From: Acanthaster planci
Lineage: Eukaryota; Echinodermata; Asteroidea; Valvatida; Acanthasteridae
Assembly: GCF_001949145.1 (NCBI RefSeq)
Contig: NW_019091448.1
Coordinates: 713,822-777,821 of the forward strand
Direction of reading: 5' to 3'
Length of the DNA stretch: 64,000 nt
Part shown: piece by piece, positions 47,501-62,500 of the stretch
Numbering within the stretch: the stretch's first letter is position 1
How the letters are laid out: the number at the start of each line of letters is the position of its first letter
Notes under the pieces: model-generated
What the model was told of the DNA's origin: nothing
Database searches by the model: none
The model's input: the letters and a program-made list of their open reading frames with translations, nothing else
Position numbers and translations under genes: made by a program

Positions 47501-50500
47501 AGGTCAGTACAATCTATTCTTTATCACCTAATACATCCATCTATACTCCTGCTTGAAGATAAAGCTCGGGTAAAGAGTTTTGCCAAATGCCAATAGAACA
47601 AAACACCATTACATGCACCTCTACATGAGATCAACCCTAAACACTGCCCTACAGAATTTGACATTATCATCTTTAAATATCAAGGATGCTCTACAACAAA
47701 TTCGGCAAAATTAAACTTTGCATGCACTCGTAATATAGCAGCTGAGTTGGGAGTGTGTTTGAGACACGGTGCTTTTCCTGTTCAGGTTTTGCATCCTGTG
47801 ACCTGTTTTCAATGTCTCAATTCTGCACTTATAATCTGCTTTGCTCTTCCACTTTTACTTCCATGAGGGTCCTCATGCTCCTAATTCTTCATCCCACTGC
47901 ATCCTGCCACTCTGTCCCCCCACTACCCCGGCTGCACCACTGACCTGCTCCAGCATGTCCTTGGGGATGTCCTCCCCTTGGTCCATGCTCAGGACAGCCT
48001 TGGTGATCTCCTCGTTGGTCAGCTTGAGCTTGGACAGCAGGATGGTGCAGTTCTGGGCCCGCCGGCCATCGATGACAGACAGCTCCTTGCGCTTGCTGGA
48101 CTTGAAGCTGAAGCCTGTCTCCCCGTCCGTGTCCACCTTCTGGTAGGCCGAGAAGACCTTGTCAAACTCCGTCAGGTCCATGATTTTTAAAATCTGAGAG
48201 CAAATATCACAAAACCTGAGTGGCATGTTCCCTTCCAAGGGAAAACAGGTAAGGCTTGTGGTAAAGAGGGTAAAGTAAATTGATTGTTGGGGACAGTAGG
48301 ATACAAAATAGCTCCCAAATCATGGCCTTTTAAGCTCACTATCAAACCCAAGGTTGTAGTCAGGGGATTTTCAGAGTATCTCCTAGACACCCTGTGGGTT
48401 ATTTTGGACATTCCAGTTCTGATGGAAGTGTACGTAAAGGTACACTGTAAAATGTCAGCAGCTTCAACACCCTGATTGTTTGAATTTGAGGCACAAGATT
48501 CCAATATTCACAGGCTTGCTGAGTCACCATTTAACGATCAACAGTAAATCTTGCACGGCTGTTCTGAAAAATACTTTGTTTGGAGATGCACTGTCAAAAT
48601 GGAAGGGACACCTAAGCCAAAAAATAGTACAAGCCAGGCCTTGACGCAGAGACAGGGTGCGTTCAGTAGAGAGTGTTGCAACCTAATGGGCAAGTAGGCT
48701 CAAAGCGGATAGGTGAGGTCCGGCTGAGAAAATGCAGATTACCAAACTGGTTTTCTGAGCAAAAAAGACAAATTACCGGCTGACAGTTCATGCACAGTAC
48801 ATTGCTGTTTTAAAGAGCTGACAGAGCCCAATACCTTCATCCCGTCCAGTTCTGTCCATATCGTTCCCTGCAGCTGCAGATCGGGCAGTTTGGCCCAGTT
48901 GAATGATTTCAGCGGGTTGGAAGGCTTGGGATAGTTCTTCTTCTTGGCCATCATTCCTCCCATACCTGAAGCACACAAGACAACTCGCATATTTACATAC
49001 GCTCACTGGAACTAAACTCTACACAGATAGGGAGGAGGGTTGTATCCATGTACATTTTCTCCAGTACTGCCCCGATGCATTTTGAACCATGCCAAGCTGT
49101 TGGGCTCCGTGTTTGCCAGAGTTCTTGGAGATATTTCGATGCAAATTTTCCGGCAAACCATTCCTGCAAAGAGCAGGTTCACTCACTTGAGAGCATGAAC
49201 TATAGAGTGCTGAAGTGTGATGTCATTTAGAACCAGGAACTGCAGTGCAAACGAATGGAGTACGCAAGCGGGATGGTTCACGTGCTGCTCTCACACTTAT
49301 GCCTTTTACACACATAACTGAGCGAAAAGTAGTCCTTTGGTACTCTATAAATGACATCATAACAAACATCTTTGTCAGACTGGATTGAGACAAAAGATAG
49401 CATAGCGCCGTGTAGCGGCGCAAGATGGCAAACTTCACCGTGAATACACGTAAAACGTTGTAATCGCATGGCCGCCATTTGAGCAAGCAATACACCTGCA
49501 CAATGCACATTAATGCACAGGCGCAGCGGCAGGCACGTGCACCTGGTGAGCCCGCGCCTAAGCATTACCGTAAACTGCGCAGGCGTATCGCTTGCTCAAA
49601 TGGCGCCCGTGGTAATTACACCTTTTGGGCAGAGTTATCCATCTTGCGCCTTTGGCGCTATATGATCTTTGATTGAGACTTCACAGATAGTGTCACAGTG
49701 GATGTATTTATAGGCATGCCAATACAGTCCAACCTCAGTCGACTCGGTCCTTCAGACTCTGCAGAGTACCTTGTTATAACTTGTTGTGTAAACAGTGCCC
49801 TCCTTAACAAGGATCAACTGTATCAGAAAAGATCGGCCATAAAGATCAGCAAAGATATTTAGAAAGGCAGAATCCCTTCAAAAGTCTTTGAAAAAAATCT
49901 GACCCTTTCAGCAATAAGACGATTGCATGAGGTCCTCGACAAGAGGAAGAGGAATATGAACTTCAAAACAGAAGAGATTTATACTGTTTCAAATGGCATA
50001 AGCAACAGCTGTGATAGCTGCATCAGCAAAGCACACAGCATAACGCCAGCACTCCCGCACATCCTACCTGGAGGGGGTGGCGGCCCTCCCTGGCCTGGAG
50101 GCGGCGGCGGAGCTGGAGGTCCCATGCCGGGGGGTGGGGGTGGGGCAAATGGTGCAGCAGGGGGCGGGGGAGGTGCCGGCTGTCCTGAGAGGGATGCTGG
50201 GGATTTCAGGGAGTCTACTTTCAGCATGTCGTCATCTGAGAGACTGACGGCCCCTAGCTTGCCGCTGGCAATCTGCATGCAGAAAAGAGGTTAATAATTC
50301 AACACAAAGTATGCTGCAGCCAACCAAATGCTACAACTTTATATGAACAAATGTACCATTTAAATCCCAATGTGGACTCTGTAGTAAATCCCTAAATGAG
50401 GCAACACACAGAGGATGGGATATCATGTGAAAGCCAATACATCATACAAATACTTCAAACCCGGTGCCTTCACAAATGCCCTTTTAGTTTATACACACCC

Positions 50501-53500
50501 AATGAAAATGGGACATGCATATTTTGAGTTATATGCACTTAAACCAGCCCATGAACGTGGTGTGTTGACCTATTAGTATTGCCAAGGTTAAAATTCTCCA
50601 AACAAACCACTAACTCATCCTTTGGACAATGATTAGCACACCAGTAATGCACAGTATGTAGGCTGCAGGACAGGCCACCAGTGTTTGTTCACAGAGGTGG
50701 TCCAGATTAATGCCGGTTTGTGCTGATAAATAATTTGAAACTTGTGATTATTATTAAATACCGAAGCCATATTCTAAATGTACAGGTGTGCAACTTTGGA
50801 CTTTGACCAAAAAACGAGGAAATTCCAGTCTTTACTAAAGAGTGTCGGGTGTTTTTCAGTTCTTAGTGGCATGAGTGTGGAGTGAAATATGAAGAAATCA
50901 GCTGATCCCAGGAAAAGCTGCATGACTGAATAAAAGTGAGGGATGAACCCAAGAATGAGGGAATACAGTCAAGCATGACTTCCCTGGGAAGGTTTATTGA
51001 CCAGTGATTTAACTGCAGTCTGCACTTGTATCCTGCCACAAGCTGTCACCTTCATGGTAATGGGCTTAATATAACAAACATTATCTGGCAAAAGTTTTTA
51101 CAATGGCCTAAGTCAAATAAATGGTGTGGTCAAGTTGTCCTCAGTGGTCTTACCATGGCCTTGAGCTCAGCCATCTGGGCCTGCAACTCCTGCCCTTGTC
51201 TGCTGGACATGGCCAACTCTGCCGCTTGCTGGTCAAACCGTTCCTGGATCGAATTGAGCGCACTCATGGCTTCCTCCTAGAATGAGAATGACCACCAGAA
51301 ACACAGTCAGAATCTGAACCTGGCATCCAATCAGAGCCAATAATCATGCTTTTGTTTTTTTGGCTCATCTACCACACAATTCCCACGGCAGGGAAAAATT
51401 GACACTTTCAAGCCAAGCACTTGCAAATATACTGGAGATGAATGATAAAAAAATTGCCCACGTACCAAAACTACAATTACCTACACAAACTGTGATGAAC
51501 ATGAGATATTTGAATTTCAAAACTTCTGAAAACTACTGGAAAACCTTCAGAGGCGGAAGTTCCACATAAAGGACTAACCCAGAACCACCGAGAATGGTTG
51601 GGGTTTGAAACCAGCGCCAAGTCTTCCATGAAAAGCATTCTATGGTTATTACTAAATCTAAAAATGAGGGGAATAGACAAGCTCTACTTTAATTTCAAAG
51701 GGACAGCCAAGATTTCTAACCACAATAGATAACTGGTCATTTATACCACGTACTCAGCTTTTTGTGAATGTGTGAGGTGTAGCAACAGCAAGACATTTAA
51801 AATGATTACTGCAAAGTTTGATGCACAGCTGTTGGGGTTTTTAGCATTAAAATCAAAAAAGCCAGGCAATGGACAGTGAACCTTGACGAGCAAACTGGCG
51901 ACTTTACGTACAGGTGAAGAGTGAACTAAATGTCAACAAAGTCACAATATGGAAGAATTCTGGGCAATATCCCTGGATTTTGGACAGCATAGAGGAAGCT
52001 TCAGCTGCCCAGATGGGTACAGTGGTACATGCTAAAAAACCACATATGCCAGAGGCTTATAAAGATGGCGGTGATTGAAAAAATTAAAAATCAATTTAAA
52101 AAAAATGGAGTACAAACAAAACAAAAAACTCTGCCGTTTCGTTGCAGAGAAGTTGAAATCCAACCTATTACCATCCCATGGCGTCAGCAACCTACTTTTC
52201 TAACCTGTAAAACTGTTTGGACTTTTACAGTTCATGATTGGCCAACATTTACATGAAGCAATAATTGTAATGGGCCACCAGCAATGGCCTACATGTATGC
52301 AGTATTGACTAGCAAGCACACGTCAAAGAAAACGAAGCTGACACCGTCATCCGATAGGAAATCATGCATATTCTTCGAATATGCTCTCACAAAAATCATT
52401 CCTTTCAAGTTTGACAGCCATACAAGTTACCGCACGGCTGCATGTGAAAAACACAACAAACGCTGTACCTTATCAGGACCAGAAAGATGTACATGTAGGT
52501 CCATTAATTACCAGCAAGGGAAAAAGTCCAAGGTGAACAATAAATCCCCAGTCCCAGTGTTCAAAAGCAACTGAGAGAAACCGATGAGCGTTAACAGGAT
52601 AGCTAAGGTGAGGCCAGCCTGCAACGTGGCGGCATTCGTGTTGCAACATGAGTTATTGGCAATTTGGCGTAATCATTTCATGCATGGGAGCAGTGGGCAA
52701 TGTGTGTGTCTGTGGGCATGCTTGGCATGGGTCTGATTGGTGACCGAGCTGGAGAAGACTGGCCCGACTGGTTTCCCTGGAGACATGCTGCGGCAGGTTT
52801 CAAATTACCATTCCAAAAACTTGTGCCTAGGACTGCACTTCCGTTCAGTATTTTCTCATCCAGTAGTGTAACCCTTTATTTCAAAACAACAAAACCCCAC
52901 CCCTCTCCTCCCCCCCCCGAAAAAAATGACGGGAAAAAAAATTCTACTCATATTTCAACCATAACCCTCTGGTAATGTTTCAGCATACTGTTGTCTTCAG
53001 CATCTTTGGCTGACAAAATCTTGCTGGTACAAGCATTTTAGTTTTGATCAAACAGTTAATAGTACATGTAGATGCCAAACAACCATCCGCTAAGGGAATT
53101 GCCTTGCAAAAGCTGCACTCTGATCAGCTTCGCACTGAGCCAATCAAGAGTGCAATCACGACTGGGCAGGTGGTTCATGCCACGTGTCAGTAATAGGTGG
53201 CACTACTTCCAAAATCAACCAAAGGGAGCAAAAGGGTGATTCCGATCATCCAATCAAAATGATTCCGTTATTCTGGCACACATTTTTCAAGAAATCATTC
53301 AACTTCTCACGGCAAATGTACACAGCATTAATCAATCTTCTCTGCAAGATTCTCCAATGTTACACTGCCTACTATGAGGCAGTTGGCTGAACAACATTCT
53401 ACCAACAAACAGATACAAAAGATCAGCCATTGATCATTTCACCCATCTAAACTTTCCCACACTGCCAGCACACCCCCTCCCCATGGCAAAATTCTTAGGA

Positions 53501-56500
53501 ACAGCACCCAAAATAAACAAAAAGTAATAACAATGCTTCGAGTGTGAGGGGGGTTAATGTAAATACCAAAAATCCCAAACAAATTAGCAAATGCAGTTTA
53601 CGACGATGAAGATGAGCCACAAACAATGACAGGGCGAGACATACATGAACATGATGAAAACACACACACACGTAATGTGACCAAGCGGCAGGGTAAGGCA
53701 CATGTACAATCAAACAGAGTGACAGAGATGAGTTGCATTTTCTTGCAGGTGTCAAACACGGGAAGATGGCTTTCGGGTCTATTTGTTTATTCGGTCTTTT
53801 TTTGTTTGTTTGTTGGTTTGCAAGGCGGCCAAGAAAAAGAAGGTGAAAATAACAGAGCACCTGAGGCTAGCTGATACTGTACCCACCATTGTGGTGACGA
53901 CAGGAAGAGGAGACAGGGCACATGGTGCGTCTGATCTCTGATTGCCCACGTTGGAACAGAGAGGATAGACACAGAGACAAGAGGGTTTTGAATGGCACAA
54001 CATTCTTCTCAGTTATAAAAATCTTAAGAAGTAAACGCCGGGGGGGGGAGAGGGAGGAATTCGTGGGTCTGGTTCTTGCCTGTGGTCCCCTAGCAAAGCA
54101 ACTTGGAGCACTTCTGTTTGTTCGGGGACTGGGTTTGCTTTGATTGAAAACCGGCTTTCAAATACTGCACAGTATCTCTCGCGAACGGGCGGTTAGCTGT
54201 GACATCCGCCAACTTTCATCTCAAGATGGGCACTGTTCCAAAATGCCCATGTGAAAATAACATGGCTTTGAACCGAACAGCAGAATTTGGCAGAGTAAGG
54301 GAATGATGTGAACCATGTGACAGGTGGACAAAAAAACAGACTGCAAGTTTTAAGAGGGCGTTTCTACGTCGTAGAAGACTTGCACAGGTAGTATACAGCA
54401 TATATGGTGGCATTTTTGTTCAGAAATAATCAGTACTTTCTCTTATAATGACAACTTGCTAATTATGCTATGTCTTTAGAATCTATTATTTTAATCAGCA
54501 GAAATTCAGAAGTACATTTTCAAAAAGCTGCTTTGATTTGGGGGCCAAGTTCAGAAAACGACTACCCTAAACCCCCCCCCCGCAATTTAAAACAAAAATG
54601 AAAAACTGTGGTTGTAAAGTTTTGAAGTAAGAAAATAAAAAGAAGTTGACAAAATAACATGACTCATGGGAAGTTGTTGAGACATAGCCAGGGTGAAGCA
54701 AAATTATACATGATGAATCTGGCACAGAAACAGATCAAAAAGAAATGTCACTTTTACATGTACAAATTGCAGGGAATCTTTTTTTTTCTGGTAAATTCAC
54801 ACACCAGCCCGTCCTGCTTCAGAATGCTATAGAAAAGTATTCCTTTGAGCAAATAGACAAACAAGAACAACACTTACGTGAAGTCAAATAACGCATAACA
54901 AATGAATGAAGCGCAACCAGACAAAAACGAAATTGATAAAAAAAAAACTGATTAAGGTGAAACATGTAAATGTAAGGAATGGAAACTAGGGGGAAAAAAG
55001 CAGGTGTGCTGTAATGAATGACTCAGCAACAAAAAATAAAAACAACAAAAAAAAGACAAAGAAACAAGCATGTTGGATGAATCCCCTCCCTGAATACACT
55101 GATCCCAGATAGTAGTTAGTGCTGAGCACCCCTCAGATTAAAATGTGCCTATGCGCCCCCAATGCAAGCCCAGCCATTTTGGGATGTTTAACATGTTGCA
55201 CCATTTCCATTAAAAAAAAAATCTTGAAATCATGGCTCAGATATCAACAGAGATATTTGCATTTTGCACCGAAAAAAAAAGAAAAGCAAGAGAAACCACA
55301 CAGGACTGAAGGAATTATTTTGTTTTCATTAAGAAGATGGACATTTCATCCAGGACGACTCCGCACACTGGTAATTCCTGGTTTCTCCGCAGTACGGATC
55401 TCCGTTTTATTTCTCGCAAGTCAGACTTCACCAACCTTTCCTCTACACACCTATCGTGGTAATGATGAAGATGGCAATAATGGTTGTTTCCTAAAATGGT
55501 TCCCCCTCAAAAAGAAGCGTGTCATTGGAGGAATGGACATTTACTCCTAACTAAAAAAAACAAACCGAATTGCTGCGGTGCGTGTGACTGCTGACATCTG
55601 ACGACAGATGAAAATGGGAACAACTCCATCAATAATCGTTTCCTTTTTCGCAGATGTGACACAAAATGTTTGACATTGATAGAGGGCTCTTCGGAAGAGA
55701 GCTTGTTACCTTCTCTTGGTTTTTGGCATCCAGTTCCCGTTCTTTTCGCTCCAGTTGGGCCTTCAGCTCCTCATAAGCTGTTGAGAGAAAGACGTTTCAA
55801 ACAATGTAGTTGATTAGTTATGATCATCACGATAAATTGCCCCAAAATTGAAGGAAACAAATAACACTAGTAACAGGTTTATATATATTCAAAAATACCT
55901 AAGGCCGTTTAGCCATTCCTATTGGTTGGCAATAGGGGACACTAGTATCAGATCTTACTAAGACCCAAATGCTTGTTTCAATAGTTGGTTTCCCACCGAA
56001 TACCAGATTGAGCTAGCACTGAGTAAGGCCTCCTGAGTGGACTCACATTTTTCCAACTCTTCCGCCTTCTGCTGCCTGATGACGTCCTGGTTGATGACCT
56101 TCTCAATCACGTCCTTGAAGTTGATGTCGAACGGTGCCACATCGGGATCGCCACCGTCCTCGTACTGCAGTACAATCTGCTGGACCAGCCGGTCTACCAG
56201 CGACCAGTGGTGTATGCTGCTGCCTTTATCTGGTAAGATTTAATTTTCATACAAAATGCAAAACCAGAGGCAATTGATTACTCCATGTGACTTTTCAATG
56301 TTTTTGATCAATCAAGAGGAAGACTGGTTCAGGTTTTTAAAGTCGTGCACTGTGGCAGTTTATCAAGGGACTAGTGGTGTATGCTTCTTCCTTTTGTGCA
56401 ATTGAAGAAAAATACCACAAAACAAAGCAAAATCTAAACAAAGGAAAAAACTGACTATACAGATGACATCCACTGTTTTGCCAAGAACAGTCCAAGTTTT

Positions 56501-59500
56501 CTTCTTCTAAACTTGAATAATATTTCCCGCACTTTGGTCACTTGAAATCAACATCAAGAAAACACTTTAATGTTGCTGGTTAACTTTTGTACTTGACCAT
56601 GAACGAGTTAATAAAGTTATTGTCAAAAGGCTTTCTTGGCTTCACATGCTAACAATACTACTGAAGTTCTACAATCTCTTGGCAAAACAAATTTTTCCCA
56701 AAGAAAACCAAGCTGAATTTGTAAACTTAATAAAAAACCCCAAGCAAAATGTTTACACCTAACAGTAACTTTGTGAAGTATATTACACTTAAAAAGTACT
56801 CACTTTGTCAGATATTGTACAAAAAAGTACCAAAGAGGTTGGGTTCACTATAGTTTGTACAAAAGTTTATTGTAAGTTTATTGAGTCTGTCTCTCAAAAT
56901 ATGGATATAAAAATATTTTTAATTTTTAAACGGAGAAAAAATAATTCTCGAGCCAGATAGAAGTACATCAAGTTATATTAGTTGTACAAATACTGATCTG
57001 ATTTTAAAAAAAAAGCACCAAATATCCAACATAACATCACTGTACAATTCCCTATTTAGGCTTTTGAAATGTTAACAAGTTGCTCCCCCTCCAATTACAA
57101 CTTTCAACAACACGCAGATGTGCTTCCATCTGAATAATTGATACTTCCAATCAGCTATTTACCTGACAATAAACAAACCCTTTTGTGTGCCTAATAAGGG
57201 GATGCTTTTTCAGGGCAGGAAACGTGTAATTTGAAGTGGCGACTATTTTTAGTTGGGGCGGGGGGCTGTGGTTGATTTGTTAGGAAGGAGGTAGGCAAGG
57301 TTACTTTGATGGCGTGGGTTGGATTTGGCGAGCACAAGTTAAATGTGTGCATCTGGGGTCTATGCTTGAGACCCGATCTCACAAAATGAGTCTTAAGGTC
57401 ACTTACCGGTACATGTACATGCATATTTCATTTATTTGATTCTTATAGAATGTACTACATGCAGCTCACTAAGCTGTATCGTTTGGTTTGGCAACCTGAT
57501 CACAATGGACATTATGGCGAAGAAAACAGTTGCAGGTTCCAACTGACTTCCACTGTGACAGACCTGTTTAATGGCCTTTAGCTCATAACTTTCAGTATTG
57601 TATTTGAGTCCATCACAAGTCCCTTGCAAGTCCCTGTAAGTCCATCACCAGTCCATCACAAGTCATTCAGTCTTTATCCAATTCACAAGCTATTCAGATG
57701 AGCTGTGACAAAGCATTCTTTTGTCATTGGTCATCCTGTTTAATGACTGGCCTTGTGAAGGGACTTGTGAAGGCACTTGCAAAGGGACTTGTGACTGGCC
57801 TTGTGAAGGGACTTGTGAAAGGACTTATGATGGACTCGAATACAACACTGATAAGTCATTCTGGCAACTTGTGACTCCTTTTGTTAAGCAGGGTCGCATT
57901 TTATTAAATGGGAGAATTGTAAACATCATTTGAAATGTATAGTGTATTGAATCAGATTTCAGTTTAAACTTAACTAATGAAGCTTTAACACTCTTGCAAT
58001 CAGAAGCCTTATAAAACCACCAGTTTTCAAGAAAGGAGGGGACTTCTAAATTTAACAGGAGGTGTATTGCCTCTTGCAAAGAAATACTTCACATACTTTC
58101 CAAAGGTAACTTTGAGGCATGTGTTGGCACAAGCTTTTAAAAAGATTTTTATAAATTTTTCAGTTGATTTTCGACTACCGTATTGTCTTCTGTCTGGGAC
58201 TGGGAAATTACCAATGCAGTGACTTGACTGCTAAGAAACACATGACTCACAAGTTTATCAGGAACAGATCCAGTTCAAGGCAAAAGGATGTCACGCCAGC
58301 CACTGGCTGATTGGAGGGCTGGAAATAGTACTCGGAAAGTAACCGCCAAAAAAGGTTCATGCATGCTTGCATCCTGTCCATTGCACTGAACATCACTCTA
58401 ATTTACCGTCATTGGAATGACTACTGTTCACTGGGAGTGTTCCTTCAAGAATGCATTCACAGCATTAACTGTTATTTTTAATGTCTTTCTCATCTCAAAA
58501 AATCAAATCATCATGAAATCAAAACCTTGTGTAACGATAGTGTGATTCCGGTGTACTAAAGAACAGTGAGTGCAACCATTTTTTGCACTGATTTTTTAAT
58601 GCAAAATCCAGATTTTTTTGGTGGGGGGCATTGAGGGAGAATTGTCTTTGGCTCGCCACTATGACACAATGACACCTCGTAATACGTTAACTGTGAAGAT
58701 ATTCATGAAGTCAGCCGCTGAATCTCACTTACTTGGAAGGAGCAGAAAATGTTGAAGGAGTGACAGGAAGTGTGGGTAGGCCTGAGTGTGTGCTATCTTC
58801 TTCTTAATCACTTCAAACATGCTATTTGCACTCCGGACATCTACATGTACCTGGGGGAGGGGGGGGAAAGACATCATTTGTCCTGTTTACCAATCGTACA
58901 CTTTCCAATTAGTGACACGTAAAAGCACTGTTTCTGTATGTGTTTTTGGAAAAGGGACCATATTTGTGTCAACCACAGCACGGCGCGTGCAGATTGGTCA
59001 ACAATTTGGGAGATTATGAATCAAATGTTTATACCCCCCTCACCCAGAATTACGAAGTCGGCACAAGAGCTACTGTCTAAATTCCCTTCATGTCTTCTCT
59101 TAAATCTCCTCTTAAATCTCAAACCCGAACTAATCACTTATTCGTTGCTTGGTTCGGCTTAGACAAACCAAACTAAGCACAGCAATATTCCCTGAACACC
59201 GGCTAACACTTACCATGTTAAATCTCTTGGCTAGTTCCCTTTCATCTTCATTCCGTACTAATTCAAAAAAATCTAAATGCCTGCAGGGTGAAAAACAAAA
59301 TCACAAGACAACAATTAAACATGGGTAATTTGAAATGATACACATAGTGTAGGTAATACATCACATTGTTACTGATGCACCTACTTTTAAACACAGAGTA
59401 GGATGTCATCTCTTTTCATTGATAAATTTGTTATTTCATTTTTGATTCACTTTTTGGGGGGCGGGTGTAAAAAAGGGGGGGGGTGACCCCCAATCCCCCC

Positions 59501-62500
59501 TCTGGGTCTACACTTGGTGCCACGGACATATATAAAAAAAATCTGGACTTGCAATGCCTTTGTATGAAACAGAAGCCAACCAGCGGCCATTTTACCGAGC
59601 CAAATACAAATGCGCGGGTTGGCTCGCTTGCCATTGCACCTATTGACGCCAGGTACAACAAAGGCGGGCATTGCCTGGGAAGCTTTGTATTCGGCTCGGT
59701 AAAATGGCCGCTAGTGGATTCAGTGTTCTCTATAAGCTGATTAAGGGCATTTCAAGTCCAGATTTTTGTATATACGTCCATGTTTGGTGCATCTAAACCA
59801 AAGACAAATTTTCACTTCTGCATATTTTAAATAGAGACACTGACAGCTACTTGACGGAACAGACTTGAGAACATGATTCTCTAGCCATAACTCTGCTGTT
59901 CCCGCTGGTAACATTTGCATATGAGTCAACGGTCTGAAGAGCATATAAGGTTTCTGACCAACACACAGACACTACAGAAAGGACTCCCTAACCTATCTAC
60001 GGTGGCGTTCTCCAGACTCCGAAGCTTGTCTATGACCGGCTGAATACCCAGCATGAGAAACTCGTACCGCAAGTGAATTCTGAATTCCAGGTTGTCCTGA
60101 GGAAAGGGGGGAGGAGGTTGAAGGAAGGGAAACACGTAAAATATCCATCAAAAGGACCGACAATCATGCACTGAACGTGTGCTCGAGAAGCCGTCTTTGA
60201 AATGAGCACGATCAAATTAAGAACCTGATCTTTCCCAGAGTCACAGATTTACCACACTTTAGCCATTGAGTGAGCTCCTCTGTGATACTGCTGAAAACTG
60301 CTTCACAGACTGCACTTTCGATGGAAGGGTACCAGATGGAAAGTGTCACAGTATGGAAGTGTATCTCCTTGGAACTATGTCCCCACTGAGGTTTATTTGG
60401 ACAAGGTGCTAGTGCAACTACAGGAAAGTGTTGATGCCTGATAAATTCAGTGGAACTCAGCTGAAAAGGGTTCTTTGCTGTGTGTTTTCACAGAGAGGCA
60501 CTCATGCCTATGAGTGTTTGTTGGACGCTACTGCAATTAGCAGAGCTAGAGTTAATTGGGACAGGAAATCTGGATTGGCTTTTCAACTATGAAATCAGTA
60601 ATGGCTGATTCAAATTTCTTACCAAGAGACCAGTCACAACTAACTTTCAAATAATAACAGGTTGACAACATTCTAAAGTACTATGCTAGAAACAGAATTC
60701 CATTAGCTCAACAGTGAGTTAAGAAGGTTTGATATGAACTTTGTTCCCCCTGCTGGCACAGAGGATATTTGTGCACATTCAGACGAAAATTGGTAATGGA
60801 CACTCAATGTCTTACACAACATGCACAAACGAGTGCATGCAATGGTCCTTGAAATCAACGTTCTTCAATGTAGGCCTCTACACAATCTACTTTTCCTCCG
60901 AGTGACATCCAAAAGAGAAAGTCAGAAAAAGCTCAACTCAAGTTTACCATTTCCAAGCGGCTGACAGGCTTTCAAAAAGTCTTACCTCCCCTGCTCCATA
61001 TTTGATGATGGCATTGATGAAGGACAGGATGGCAGTCTTCAGGTTGACCTCTTCCCTGTAGTGGCCCGTACTCCGGTCCAGGTCGTTGACTAACCTCTGC
61101 AAAAAGAAACGAATATCACATTTTTCAAAGCAGGGAAACAAAAGCTTGTACCTTTGCTAGATGTTTAATCTCATTGTGCCTCATCAGAACATAAGTATGA
61201 GAAATGTCATGGTTTCCACTCGTCAAATTCTTTTAAACTGTTGACCAGTCTATTAGCAATATTTTTTAATTACTTCTGAAATATAGCTTTAGTTTATGAT
61301 ATGAAACTTCCTGTGATCTTCAGTATTCAAGTTGACATAGAACTTCACAAGTCAACCTGAAATTTTTGTGCCTTTCAAAATGACGGCAAACCTTTGCAAC
61401 AACAGACCAATCTTGAGGCATCTTGAGGTACACATGCACAGTGTCAAAGCCAGACTGGCTCAATGTGAGTTCACACAAGGAAGGAGGAGCCCCTGAACCA
61501 ATCAAAACTGGGTTGAGATAGCTGGGGTAATCCTAAATCACCTGGAACCTTGTCCTCTCCGAGGCGTACTCTTGGTAGTGGGACATGGCAGTCAGAACCT
61601 TGCGGTGTCCCCCAGGCACCAGGCACACTCCACCCAAGATCTCCAGGACCTGAATCTTGGTCTTGATGTTCTCCGAGCTCATGCTCTGGGTAACGATGTT
61701 GATGGCAGTTGGGTGGGCTAACACGTCTGCCCTGCCATGCTAGAAGTTTTGTAAATTGATAAAGAGAAATTTCAAATCACTCTACTTGTAACTGGTCAAG
61801 GGGTAGTAAATGTTGAAACCAAAAAGGATTTACATGTAACTCAACACTCAAGGGCTTCATGTAAATGTACTTTTATTTGTAGATATTTTGCCAGCCTGTC
61901 CAGTGACAGGACGAGTTACTTACTGAATTATTCATGAGAGCCTTGATGCAGCCAATCACTGATGTATGAATGGGACTTTCCATCAAATCAAAGTCCATAT
62001 TTTCAAGAAACTCCAGTAGAACGGACAGCCCATCCAGCTCAATGAACCTCATCACAAACCTAACCAATAAACGATTACAATAATTATCAGAAGACATTGT
62101 GAAAAATACTGCATATATGCTGGAAAGTGTAAAAAGCTTTTTTTTTCACATGTTCAACTAGCAACTCATAAATACCTGGGACAGTGTTTCTATTCCTATT
62201 GGTGAAAGTGTGTCACATGACCATGTATTAACATTTGATAATGCCCACTGAGAAGTGATGTGACCTGCATAAATGACACGCTGGCACACGAATACAAGGC
62301 AGTTTAATCGGGTCTGATTGGTCAGTAGTCTGTGTGCACGCGACATGCCATGTGCATGCCACGTTCATTGAAGCGGATTCTACTGCACAACTTCAAAAGG
62401 AATATACCATAAAATGGACGGGGGTGTTGGGGAAAATGAAAGGAAAGTTTTAGAACAAATTGTTGGAAATCCGTCATATGTTGACTCTGGACTCTGAATA

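Noticed and set aside
47841-48146. 101-codon plus-strand frame
   Set aside because: It is antisense to a confirmed FH2 exon of DAAM with a diagnostic conserved protein on the minus strand.
49923-50294. 123-codon glycine-rich plus-strand frame
   Set aside because: It is the antisense of the DAAM FH1 proline codons.
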